DNA of 64,000 nt, from assembly GCF_012641185.1 (NCBI RefSeq), contig NZ_JAAXLK010000013.1, forward strand, positions 1-64,000. The letters are read 5' to 3'. Below are positions 33,497 through 41,985 of this stretch, in pieces. This DNA comes from Levilactobacillus tujiorum (lineage in GTDB: Bacteria > Bacillota > Bacilli > Lactobacillales > Lactobacillaceae). Position 1 is the first letter of the stretch, and every line of letters begins with the position of its first letter. Below the pieces are notes generated by a model. It was given only the letters and a program-made list of their open reading frames with translations, did no database searches and had not been told where the DNA came from. Position numbers and translations under genes: made by a program.

Positions 33497-34042
33497 ATGA
33501 AGAAACAGGTATGGGTATTAGCGCTACTGGCGGGGTTGACGCTGAGTGGCGTACAGCTGGGCGTACCGGCCACGGCGCACGCGGCATCTCAGCGAACCAT
33601 GAAGGTTTATCCGCAACGGTTCCGGGGGACTTGGTACCATTACGATGGTCACGGAAAATTTGATCGGGTTAAGTTCACCGCGACTAAGTGGAAGACGGCC
33701 GGTTTTAATAATAATCAACGCTACGTTAGCGCCTCTAAGCTCAAACAGCGGCTGGTAACGGCTGATCCAGCACGGTTAGTCCGTCATCCTAAGTGGACGG
33801 TGGGCCAGAAGATGCGCGTACGCCAAGCCAATTGGATTGACCTGCGTGGTTGGAACCAATCGGCGGGGGATGGCACTTACTATAAGGTTGCCAACAAACG
33901 CTATCGCGGCCAGAAGATGACGGTGTTGAGTGAGGCTGGTGGTGCTGGCGTGTGGGTTACACAGCACTACTACCCGTCCCGCCAAGTCGCCAAGCAATTG
34001 AAGAACCATCGTTTCCACGGCGAAGTTTACTACGCGTCATAA
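33497..34042 (+). CDS. Secreted basic protein of unknown function
   Basis: A 181-residue protein with a clear signal peptide (cleavage after AHA, about residue 29). The mature part is rich in Lys, Arg, Trp and Tyr, with a FRGTWYHYDGHGKFDRVKF block near 43-61 seen in small exported proteins of lactobacilli. I do not know its function. GGGGAGGAG lies before the ATG, and a possible TATACT -10 box near 33445. It ends at a terminator. No gene sits in 33356-33496. Confidence 0.7.
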   Translation: MKKQVWVLALLAGLTLSGVQLGVPATAHAASQRTMKVYPQRFRGTWYHYDGHGKFDRVKFTATKWKTAGFNNNQRYVSASKLKQRLVTADPARLVRHPKWTVGQKMRVRQANWIDLRGWNQSAGDGTYYKVANKRYRGQKMTVLSEAGGAGVWVTQHYYPSRQVAKQLKNHRFHGEVYYAS

Positions 34043-34074
34043 ACCGTATTTGTATAATTTGAATTGAAGATTAG

Positions 34075-34106
34075 AAGCTGTGGCAGTGGTTGTCTCAGCT
34101 TTTTTG
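34075..34106 (+). terminator. Terminator of the secreted protein gene
   Basis: AAGCTG/CAGCTT stem (34075-34080, 34096-34101) followed by a T-run. Confidence 0.7.
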
Positions 34107-34282
34107 CTTATATCTGGGGATGAACGGCGCCTAAAGATTACTGCTAGAATAGTCCGCTGTATAACGATTAAGTTTTGCCCCTAAAAGGTTCTATGACGGT
34201 ACCATCATGCTATAATTGTGAACGGAATGGGAAAAATGGGCAATTGACGAGGAAGCCATTTGCCATTGGAGGGGGAATTTTG

Positions 34283-35248
34283 ATGAATCGACTATTAAAG
34301 GGATTACTGGTAGCAGGAGTAGGCCTGATCCTGGGTGGTGGTGCAACGCCGACTGCCAGTGCTAAAGTAAAGGCTAAGACGCCAAAACTAGTTTACGTTG
34401 AGGATAATGTAAACACGACCACCTCGGCTGGCACACAGCAAGTGGTTACGCGCCGCACAGTGACTGCTCTCACCCAATCAACGGATCAAGCGACACCTGT
34501 AAGTGTGACGATTCCTAAGAATACGGCATTGTCGATTGTCCGTCGAACGGGTAATGATGCCTTAGTGGTCGCACCGGGCTCGACGCAGACGTTACTCGTT
34601 ACTGATGTGGGCCATATGACCTACAGTAATCGCGCCATTAAACTGACTAAGAAACACTATCGGCAAATGGTCAAACGATCCAAAGCCTGGGCAGGTCAAC
34701 TCAGCAAGCGGCAGATTAAGGTGATCGGTGTTTACACTGGTGACGGCTCCGATAAGATTAACAATGCCCTACGTTATCCTAACCGCAAAGCGACGGCTAA
34801 GACTAAGCAACGGGTGAGAGATCTGGCGGCCAGTCTTAAGACGTTTAAGTTGACCCACGCGATGACGGTCTATCGGGGGACTTCTAAAAAGGTGGCCCGG
34901 CTCGCATTACATCAAGCAAAACTAAAGCCGGGCGCCATTTACAGCGATCCCGGATTTGCTTCCACTAGTACCAGTTATGGCGTGGCGACAGAATTTACTT
35001 CGCAGATTCTGTTAAAGATTAATTTTCCCAAGGGGTATCATGGCGCTTATCTCGCGCCAATTTCCCAGTATTCGGATGAGAAGGAATATCTCTTGAATCC
35101 CAACACGAAACTCGTGGTGACCAAGGTTCAGACGGTTACCGGCCATGAGCGAACCACGATCTTAAAACAAGTGGGCAAAAAGGTAACGCAACACACGACA
35201 CATGAGAAAACGACTTATCAATTAGTCACCTTGAATTTGATGCAGTGA
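34283..35248 (+). CDS. Secreted mono-ADP-ribosyltransferase (ADP-ribosyl exoenzyme fold)
   Basis: A 321-residue exported protein. After a signal peptide (1-28) and an N-terminal region of about 110 residues of unknown function, the C-terminal half has the R-S-E signature of clostridial C2/C3/VIP2-type toxins. R198 lies in VYRGTS, STS is at 227-229 inside GFASTSTS, and E266-x-E268 lies in SDEKEYLL. All NAD-binding and catalytic residues are therefore present. ATG 34283 follows GGAGGGGG; TATAAT lies at 34211-34216. There is no LPXTG or wall anchor. The target could be a host, a competitor or a self protein; no immunity gene is obvious nearby. Confidence 0.75.
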   Translation: MNRLLKGLLVAGVGLILGGGATPTASAKVKAKTPKLVYVEDNVNTTTSAGTQQVVTRRTVTALTQSTDQATPVSVTIPKNTALSIVRRTGNDALVVAPGSTQTLLVTDVGHMTYSNRAIKLTKKHYRQMVKRSKAWAGQLSKRQIKVIGVYTGDGSDKINNALRYPNRKATAKTKQRVRDLAASLKTFKLTHAMTVYRGTSKKVARLALHQAKLKPGAIYSDPGFASTSTSYGVATEFTSQILLKINFPKGYHGAYLAPISQYSDEKEYLLNPNTKLVVTKVQTVTGHERTTILKQVGKKVTQHTTHEKTTYQLVTLNLMQ

Positions 35249-35253
35249 GGATA

Positions 35254-35286
35254 ATCGTCACCTCTGAAAGGGGAGTGGCGATTTTT
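35254..35286 (+). terminator. Terminator of the ADP-ribosyltransferase gene
   Basis: Stem ATCGTCAC/GTGGCGAT (35254-35261, 35275-35282) followed by a T-run. It overlaps the 3' end of the minus-strand pseudogene. Confidence 0.75.
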
Positions 35287-35507
35287 AACGTTTTAGTTGT
35301 GGTTTGTCAGTTTTTCGAGTAGAAGCATCCTCAGGCTGATCAGTATGGTGTAGCATCCCCAATTCCTTAGCCCGAGCGAGAGCCTTCTTTTCATCCTCAA
35401 TAGACAAGGCCAACCATACGCAGACGTAAAATCTCTTCTGCAGTTGCGTGGCTGATGTCCAGGGGTGGAAAATTTTTATTCATCTCTTCAATTAAGTTAA
35501 AAGTCAT
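35285..35507 (-). pseudogene. Frameshifted small ORF downstream of the hydrolase gene
   Basis: With a GTAGGTGATG ribosome site, ATG 35507 opens a 36-codon frame that stops at 35397. The neighbouring frame continues smoothly as EDEKKALARAKELGML and ends at TAA 35285, so a one-base shift near 35405 appears to have split a gene of about 73 codons. Both parts are charged and helical. The family is not recognised. It would be the second gene of the hydrolase operon. Confidence 0.55.
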
Positions 35508-35520
35508 TATCATCACCTAC

Positions 35521-36366
35521 TTACTTGTTAAAGAATTGAATAATGAGTTGCGCAATTGTCTGGGCGTGCGTTTCCAAGGCAAAGTGGCCGGTGTCTAGCA
35601 GGTCAACTTCAACGTTGGCATCGTCGTGCTTGAAGGCTTCGGCGCCGGCTGGGATGAATGAAGGATCATTTTTACCCCAGACTGCGAGTAGTTGTGGTTG
35701 GTATTCGCGGAAGTACTGTTGGAATAAGGGATAGGCCTTGACGTTATTTTGATAATCAAAGATAAGGTCCAATTGCCGTTCTGCGTAATCCGGGGTGTGG
35801 GTATAAGCAATGTCGAGCATATAGCCATCCGGGGCGACCCGATTCGGTTGCGTTCCCGTGAGATACTGGCTCTTAATGGTCTCAGGCGCAAAGGCAGTGC
35901 GGTAGCTATCCCGTTTAGCTTGCGTAGGGTGATCCCAGAAGTCTTGCCGCGTGGTCCATTTACTGCCCAAGCCTTCTTGATAAGCATTACCATTTTGACT
36001 GATAATGCCGCGAATCCAGCCCGGATGATCAAGCGCGATGTAGTAGCCGATGGGGGCGCCGTAATCGAAGACATACATATAAAACGAGGTGAGGTGGAGT
36101 TCCTGCAAAAAGGCAGTCATGACTTCACTGAGATGTTTAAAACTATAGATGAATTCGTCGTGATCGGGAGAACTCGACTGCCCAAATCCGGGGAGATCTG
36201 GCGCAATCAGATGAAAGTGGTTTTCGAGGGCTGGCATGAGATCACGGAACATGTGGCTAGCAGAGGGGAAACCATGCAATAGGAGCATGGTTGGTTTGCT
36301 GGGGTCGCCGGCTTCTCTGTAGAAAATGGACAGATCTTCAATATGTTGTTGATGATAAGTGATCAT
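35521..36366 (-). CDS. Alpha/beta-hydrolase of the haloalkane dehalogenase/epoxide hydrolase type
   Basis: A 281-residue hydrolase. The oxyanion region LHGFPSASHMF is at 30-40, PDLPGFGQS near 57-65, and the nucleophile is an aspartate: D101 in VFDYGAPIGYY. A DTGHFALE motif near residue 260 supplies the histidine. An Asp nucleophile with this flank is typical of haloalkane dehalogenase-like or epoxide-hydrolase enzymes, not esterases; the real substrate is unknown. ATG 36366 follows GGGAGGA. Confidence 0.82.
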   Translation of the reverse strand: MITYHQQHIEDLSIFYREAGDPSKPTMLLLHGFPSASHMFRDLMPALENHFHLIAPDLPGFGQSSSPDHDEFIYSFKHLSEVMTAFLQELHLTSFYMYVFDYGAPIGYYIALDHPGWIRGIISQNGNAYQEGLGSKWTTRQDFWDHPTQAKRDSYRTAFAPETIKSQYLTGTQPNRVAPDGYMLDIAYTHTPDYAERQLDLIFDYQNNVKAYPLFQQYFREYQPQLLAVWGKNDPSFIPAGAEAFKHDDANVEVDLLDTGHFALETHAQTIAQLIIQFFNK

Positions 36367-36652
36367 GATAATTCCTCCCAATTTTTTTGAGGATTAGTGA
36401 TTAGTAACGTGGGCTTTATCAGTAGTAGGTAAGCGGCCAGCTGACTAGTGGTGTTGGCGGGATGGCTGCTCGTGAGCTGAGCCCAGTAGAAAGTTTTTTC
36501 TTAGTGTTCACATCTACAATAGTCCTAGAGTTCAAAAACGACAACTTCTTTTTTGACTAACTTTAACAAAGTAAATAGTTAGCTATTTTGACGCCATCAT
36601 GCCGTGCAAAGCGGTTGGCTCGCTTGAGTTGATCTTTAACACTCAGTGAAAC

Positions 36653-36689
36653 AAAACGGTTAGTTGCCTGAGGGGACTAGCCGTTTTTT
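36653..36689 (+). terminator. Hairpin terminator upstream of the MFS pair
   Basis: Stem AAAACGGTTAG/CTAGCCGTTTT (36653-36663, 36677-36687) with a T-run after it and an A-rich side before it. No plus-strand gene precedes it, so it either insulates the MFS genes or forms part of an attenuated leader. The rest of the 36367-36785 gap is AT-rich and shows no other clear element. Confidence 0.6.
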
Positions 36690-36785
36690 GCGTTCTCGTG
36701 TACTCTAGAAAGTAGCGGGAGTCATTCTTAGTGAATGGCTCAAAGTGAATTATGCTCAAATTGAGCGCTCGAAAGGAAGTCGACC

Positions 36786-37973
36786 ATGTCCAAGTACCGG
36801 TTACAAACGATTATCTTTGTCCTAACGTCATTCATGTTGGGATGTAATGAATTCATAGTGGTGGGGGTCATCTCCGATATCTCGCAGTCACTCCACGTTT
36901 CGGTGGCGACCGTTGGCTATCTGGTGACCATCTTTGCGACGACTTTTGCCGTCAGCACGCCGTTCATTACAGTCTTGACGAATCGTTTCAGTCGATATAA
37001 GACGCTGATGGTGCTCATGATGATCTTTCTCGTGGGAAACACCTTGAGTGGGTTTGCCACGAGCTATGGGCTACTCCTGGTCGCGCGGATGATGACCGCG
37101 ATGGTCGCGGGGGCCATCGAGTCCTTCATCATTGCCTTTGCCAATGACATTGCGCCCCACAATGAGCGGGCAGTATTGATCGCCTGGATTTCGGCGGGCT
37201 TCAGTATTGCGTCAGTCATCGGGGTGCCCATCGGTGTGGCAATTAGTACCGCCGACAGTTGGCACACGGCCTTTCACGTGATTTCGATCATCACGCTGGT
37301 GACCTACCTGTTATTGGCGTGGTTATTGCCGCGCCACGTCCAACAGGTGCGGGGCGGTGTGAAGGATCAGCTGGTCTTTCTGACGGATCGGCGCGTTTAT
37401 CTCGGCATTGCGGTGAACCTCTTCATGGCCGCTACTATGTACGCCTATTACACGTATATTCGGCCGCTGATCACCACCAGTATGGGGTTCAGCCTAGCCA
37501 GTCTTAACTGGATTCTCTTCGTCTTGGGGATTATGAGCATCATTAGTAATCGCCTGTCCGGGGCGTTAGCGCAGCGAAATGGCTTGCAGAAGCTGCCCTG
37601 GTTCTACGTGGCAGATATGGCCTTACTCCTGTTCTTACCCTGGGCGTTAAATAGCCAGGCACTGGGCGTGAGCGTGCTGTTGATCTTAACGCTGATTGTC
37701 ACGATCGCGGGTGCTCCCATTCAGATTCACTTCTTGGATGTAGCCGAGGAGAGTTATCCGCAGGCGACGATGCTAGCGTCGTCCGTCAGTCCAATTTCAT
37801 TTAACATCGGTATCTCAGTGGGCTCGGCCACGGCGTCGGTGATGCTGGGGCAGGTTGGCCTTCAAAATGTCAGTCTCGGTGCGGCTGGTTACGCCTTGGT
37901 GTCGTTGATTCTAGTGGTTATTTTGAACCGGGTCGTTGCGGTCCAGCGCCAAAAAGTGAGCTATGAAAAATAA
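36786..37973 (+). CDS. MFS efflux transporter, DHA1 family, copy 1
   Basis: A 395-residue carrier with 12 hydrophobic segments. The MLGCNEFIVVGVISDI opening (about 18-33), the NRFSRYKTLMVLM loop (about 66-78) and VARMMTAMVAGA place it in the DHA1 drug/arabinose-efflux group (AraJ-like). AAAGGAAG precedes the ATG. It is followed after about 110 bases by a close paralogue. Substrate unknown. Confidence 0.82.
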   Translation: MSKYRLQTIIFVLTSFMLGCNEFIVVGVISDISQSLHVSVATVGYLVTIFATTFAVSTPFITVLTNRFSRYKTLMVLMMIFLVGNTLSGFATSYGLLLVARMMTAMVAGAIESFIIAFANDIAPHNERAVLIAWISAGFSIASVIGVPIGVAISTADSWHTAFHVISIITLVTYLLLAWLLPRHVQQVRGGVKDQLVFLTDRRVYLGIAVNLFMAATMYAYYTYIRPLITTSMGFSLASLNWILFVLGIMSIISNRLSGALAQRNGLQKLPWFYVADMALLLFLPWALNSQALGVSVLLILTLIVTIAGAPIQIHFLDVAEESYPQATMLASSVSPISFNIGISVGSATASVMLGQVGLQNVSLGAAGYALVSLILVVILNRVVAVQRQKVSYEK

Positions 37974-38082
37974 GTTTGACTTGGGGACGTTTTCATGAGA
38001 CGTCTACCCGCTCATTTTCTGAAAGATAGTGTATTCTGGTAGGTAATGAGTGAAAATTTTAGGATTCAGAGGAGAAAATATC

Positions 38083-39264
38083 GTGAACAAGTATCGTTGG
38101 CAAGCCATCGTCTTTGTCCTGGTGGCCTTTATGTTAGGATGCAATGAATTTATTGTGGTCGGGGTACTCTCCGACATTGCCAAGGAGTATCAAATTCCGG
38201 TGGCGACCGTGGGGTATTTAGTGACTATCTTTGCGACGGTGTACGCGGTTAGCACGCCATTTATTACCGTTTTGACCAGTCGTTTTAATCGCTACAAAAC
38301 GTTAATGACGCTGATGGTCATCTTCTTAGTAGGTAATACCTTGAGTGGGTTGGCCATGAACTATCCGGTGCTGTTGTTATCACGGATGATGACAGCGATG
38401 GTCGCCGGCGCCATTATTTCATTGATTATGACCTTTGCCAGCGCCATTGCGCCGCGTGAGAAGCGGGCGAGCCTCGTGTCATGGATCTTTGCTGGCTTCA
38501 GCATTGCGTCCGTCTTTGGGGTGCCGATCGGGACCGCCATTAGTACCAGTTACAGTTGGCACGATGCCTTTTATCTGATTTCTGTGATTAGCGCCGTGAC
38601 CTGCCTCCTGCTAGGGTGGTTGCTTCCGCGGCAGGTCGAGCAAGTACAGGGAAGCATTAAGAACCAATTGGTCTTGCTCAAAGACCGGCGGATTTACGTG
38701 GGCATTGCCTTGGTGCTGTTCACCGCCGCCACCATGTATGCTTATTACACGTATATTCGACCACTGTTAACGACGGCCCTGGGCTTCAGTACGCAAAGCC
38801 TGAATTGGCTGCTGTTCTTAATCGGAATTATGAGTATCATTAGCAATCGGCTGTCGGGGATGTTGGCCGAACGTAACGGGCTGCGGATCATGCCGCGGTT
38901 TTACGTGGCAGATGTGATTCTATTGGCCATTTTACCCATTGGCCTAGGTTTTAAGTTGGGTGGCCTCGGGATCTTATTGGTATTGAGCTTGATTGTGACG
39001 ATTATCAACTCACCCATCCAGATTCACTTCCTAAATATTGCTGAGGAAGAATATCCCCAGTCAACCGTCTTGGCGTCATCGTTGAACTCTATCTTCTTCA
39101 ACTTTGGCATTTCGCTGGGTTCAGCCACGGCCTCAGGAATGCTGGGTGTGGTGGGCTTGAACCATATCAGTCTAGGAGCAGCGGTATACGCCGCCATCTC
39201 CCTAGCCTTGGCGTTAATTCTTAACCGAGTGATTAAGCAGCACCGGGAAAATAGTTCCCTTTAG
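38083..39264 (+). CDS. MFS efflux transporter, DHA1 family, copy 2
   Basis: A 393-residue paralogue of the preceding carrier; the two align along their whole length with most membrane segments alike, so they arose by tandem duplication. GTG 38083 is the start, 8 bases after AGAGGAG; the frame is open upstream to 38050 without a site. The YAYYTYIRPL block in helix 7 is identical in both copies, while the C-terminal thirds differ more. Confidence 0.82.
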   Translation: MNKYRWQAIVFVLVAFMLGCNEFIVVGVLSDIAKEYQIPVATVGYLVTIFATVYAVSTPFITVLTSRFNRYKTLMTLMVIFLVGNTLSGLAMNYPVLLLSRMMTAMVAGAIISLIMTFASAIAPREKRASLVSWIFAGFSIASVFGVPIGTAISTSYSWHDAFYLISVISAVTCLLLGWLLPRQVEQVQGSIKNQLVLLKDRRIYVGIALVLFTAATMYAYYTYIRPLLTTALGFSTQSLNWLLFLIGIMSIISNRLSGMLAERNGLRIMPRFYVADVILLAILPIGLGFKLGGLGILLVLSLIVTIINSPIQIHFLNIAEEEYPQSTVLASSLNSIFFNFGISLGSATASGMLGVVGLNHISLGAAVYAAISLALALILNRVIKQHRENSSL

Positions 39265-39318
39265 GCCAGCGAGCGGTAGAGTGAATATGGGTGTTAAATA
39301 TGACGAGGAGGTTATTTG

Positions 39319-40161
39319 ATGATAGATGTACCAGCAGTAACGTTGAATGATGGTAGCTTGATGCCGGCGGTAGGCTTGGGCACGTTCCAAGTACGCGGCG
39401 GTCAAGGGGTCAATCAGATTTTAGCCGCAATCCAAGACGGCTATCGCGGCCTGGATACAGCGACCAATTATGACAATGAAGGCGCTGTGGGCGCGGCGAT
39501 CCGGCGGTCTGGTCTGCGTCGCTCGGCGTTCTTTGTCACGTCTAAATTACCGGGAAAGTATCACCAGTATGCGGACGCGACCATGGCGATTCAGGAATCC
39601 CTCTACCGAATGGGCTTAGATTATTTTGACCTCTTCTTGATTCACTGGCCATTACCTAAGCGCGATCATTACGTGGAAGCTTGGCAAGCGTTGATTGATG
39701 CACAGCGTCGCGGATTGATTCGGTCAATTGGGGTATCGAACTTTGAACCAGAGCATTTGGACCGGTTGATCACGGAGACGGGCGTCACCCCGGCAGTTAA
39801 TCAAGTTGAGGCCCATCCTTACTGGAATAATCAGCGCATGCTGACGGCGGATCAGCAACGGGGAATCGTGACGGAAGCTTGGAGTCCACTGGGTCGCGGT
39901 AGTGCGGCTTTGCAGGAACCCCTCGTTCAGAAGCTAGCTAAGAAGTATGAGAAGAATGTTGGACAAATTATCTTGCGTTGGCACGTTCAACGGGGAATTG
40001 TGCCGATTCCTAAGGCCAGCAATTTACAGCATCAACGCAGTAATTTGCAGGTGTTTGATTTCAATCTGACGCCTGAAGAGATGAAGGCGCTGAATGACTT
40101 GAATCGGGCTGATGGCCGAGTGGATGGGCAGGACCCTAACGAGTATGAGGAATTTGACTAG
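39319..40161 (+). CDS. Aldo/keto reductase
   Basis: A 280-residue NADPH-dependent reductase. The tetrad is visible as Asp and Tyr in GLDTATNYDNE, Lys in TSKLPGKYH and His in FLIHWPLP, and the NADPH phosphate site PIPKASN lies near residue 234. Members reduce small aldehydes and ketones such as 2,5-diketogluconate or methylglyoxal. ATG 39319 follows GAGGAGG by 7 bases; TTG 39316 is in frame but too close. Confidence 0.88.
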   Translation: MIDVPAVTLNDGSLMPAVGLGTFQVRGGQGVNQILAAIQDGYRGLDTATNYDNEGAVGAAIRRSGLRRSAFFVTSKLPGKYHQYADATMAIQESLYRMGLDYFDLFLIHWPLPKRDHYVEAWQALIDAQRRGLIRSIGVSNFEPEHLDRLITETGVTPAVNQVEAHPYWNNQRMLTADQQRGIVTEAWSPLGRGSAALQEPLVQKLAKKYEKNVGQIILRWHVQRGIVPIPKASNLQHQRSNLQVFDFNLTPEEMKALNDLNRADGRVDGQDPNEYEEFD

Positions 40162-40226
40162 ACAGGATACGCGCTTTCAGGTTAAGTTGGATGGCCGTGT
40201 CAGCCAAAATTGAATCTATATGTGAG

Positions 40227-40258
40227 AAGACTGGGACTGAGGTACCGGTCTTTTTTTT
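40227..40258 (+). terminator. Terminator of the aldo/keto reductase gene
   Basis: An 8-bp stem AAGACTGG/CCGGTCTT (40227-40234, 40244-40251) followed by eight T residues. Confidence 0.88.
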
Positions 40259-40317
40259 CGGTTGAAAATGCTATAAGACAAAAATAATGGTATTAATAAA
40301 TTTATAAGTGTTTAACA

Positions 40318-40346
40318 CTGACAATGCGAGTTGATTCCGGTATAGT
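40318..40346 (+). promoter_or_regulatory. Promoter of the permease-kinase operon
   Basis: CTGACA (40318-40323) is exactly 17 bp from TATAGT (40341-40346). The predicted start near 40353 leaves a leader of about 268 bases. Confidence 0.65.
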
Positions 40347-40352
40347 AGGGAC

Positions 40353-40620
40353 ATTGACGGTTTTGAGATTGGGTGGGCATCGTGAGAATACTGGGGACTT
40401 TATCGAGCAATCACAACTCCCGTGAACTATTTGCGGCTAATGTGAATTGCTCGTTGAGGTCAGACCGATCGTTTTGGTTAACCATGATGGCAGCCAACGG
40501 TAAGGGGGATCGTGGTCGATTACGGTGATGTCACTCGACTCAGTCAAAGACCATCAGTGACGCGCTTGGACTGTTAGAAAAGAGTCGCGTCAACTATATT
40601 TTTGAGGAGTAGGTTTAAGC
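40353..40620 (+). other. Long structured leader of the nucleobase permease operon
   Basis: The leader holds an 11-bp stem with a one-base bulge, CGAGCAATCAC (40404-40414)/GTGAATTGCTCG (40442-40453), and a GACGCG/CGCGTC pair just before the GAGGAG ribosome site. No purine, preQ1, TPP or T-box consensus was recognised and there is no open frame with a ribosome site. It is a candidate cis-acting RNA. Confidence 0.4.
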
Positions 40621-41985
40621 ATGAATGGGGAAAAGATTAAGGTACCACAGCAAGATAAAACGTTAACACCGGGGAAACTTTTTTATAACTGGTTCGCCGC
40701 CAATATTGGAATTATGGGAATTGTCTTTGGCGCAATTATTGTGAGCTATCATTTATCATTTATTCAAGCCACGTTGGCATCTTTAGTGGGCGCACTCTCG
40801 TTTGTCTTTCCCGGTTGGGTCGCCATGATCGGTAAACGGGAGGGCGTCACGACGTTTAAATTATCCCGGGCGGCCTACGGTGTTCAGGGCAATAAGGTCC
40901 CCAATGGGATTGCTTGGGTGAATATGGTCGGCTGGTTGGCGATCAACGTGATTACGGGAACGTTGCTACTGGTCTCATTGCTCCAGGTGGTGCACATCAA
41001 TAAGTCCGCCGGAATCACCGCGATAGCGTTAGCGGTCTTTGCAGGGATTGTGATTCTGTCTGGCTTAGTCAACGAGACGATCTTAGCGCGGATTCAAACT
41101 TGGCTGTCGTGGCTCTTTGGCGGATTGACGGTCGTCATTCTTATTTTCTTCTTGATCAAGGCTGATTGGCAACAGGCATTGGCTCGTCCGGCCGGAAAAT
41201 GGCTGGGTGGATTTTGGCCAGCAGTGTCGATCGTGGCGGCAGGCTCCGGGATCAGTTGGTCGATGGCAGCAGCGGATTGGAGTGCTTACGTTAAGCCGCA
41301 GGCCAGTCAAAGCGCCACTTTCTGGCATACGTTGTTGGGTGGGGCGGTGCCCTTATTTATCTTAATGTGGGGCGGGGTGCTCTTGAGTACCGTTGAACCA
41401 GGGTTAGCGAGTGCGGCCAACCCGATTGAGGTGATGAGTCATGCCCTACCCTCGTGGATGACCGTCATTTACTTTTTAGTCGCAGCTGGCGGACTCATTC
41501 CGCAATGTATGATCAGTCTCCGCTCAGCCCGGATCAATTTGGCCACCGTGGGGATTAAGATGTCACAGGCCCATTCGTTAATTCTTCACAGTGCCATTGT
41601 CATCGCACTGCCAGTGTATGTGCTGTTTATTGCTGAAGACTTTATGGGGAATTTTGAATTGTTCCTAGGATTCTTGGGGACTTGTTTAGCCGCCTGGGTC
41701 GCCGTGTTCCTGTGTGATAGTGTCCTGTATCGACAGGACGGGTACGCCCTGAGTGACATGATGTTAGCGTCCACTAATCATTACAACTGGAAAGGAATCG
41801 GCTCCTGGCTAGTGGCGGTGATCACCGGATTTCTATTTACGAATAACGCGGTGTGGAATGGGCCCTTTGCCCGCGGAATTTTCCGTGACAACAGTTTAGG
41901 GGTGTTCGTCGCAGCCGTGGCAGCCGTCATCTGTATGGTGGCGTTACGGCCGCTAGGTAAGAAATTGTCTGAGGAGGTGGACTAA
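40621..41985 (+). CDS. NCS1-family nucleobase (cytosine/purine) permease
   Basis: A 454-residue membrane carrier with about 12 hydrophobic segments and the CodB-like N-terminal LFYNWFAANIGIMGIVFG (about 21-38). Substrates in this branch are cytosine, purines or nucleosides. GAGGAG before ATG 40621 and a TTG-started PfkB kinase directly abutting its stop indicate a transport-and-phosphorylate unit. No deaminase is nearby. Confidence 0.85.
   Translation: MNGEKIKVPQQDKTLTPGKLFYNWFAANIGIMGIVFGAIIVSYHLSFIQATLASLVGALSFVFPGWVAMIGKREGVTTFKLSRAAYGVQGNKVPNGIAWVNMVGWLAINVITGTLLLVSLLQVVHINKSAGITAIALAVFAGIVILSGLVNETILARIQTWLSWLFGGLTVVILIFFLIKADWQQALARPAGKWLGGFWPAVSIVAAGSGISWSMAAADWSAYVKPQASQSATFWHTLLGGAVPLFILMWGGVLLSTVEPGLASAANPIEVMSHALPSWMTVIYFLVAAGGLIPQCMISLRSARINLATVGIKMSQAHSLILHSAIVIALPVYVLFIAEDFMGNFELFLGFLGTCLAAWVAVFLCDSVLYRQDGYALSDMMLASTNHYNWKGIGSWLVAVITGFLFTNNAVWNGPFARGIFRDNSLGVFVAAVAAVICMVALRPLGKKLSEEVD

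Noticed and set aside
40353-40620. Purine or TPP riboswitch before the NCS1 permease
   Set aside because: Key consensus blocks are missing; kept only as an unassigned structured leader.
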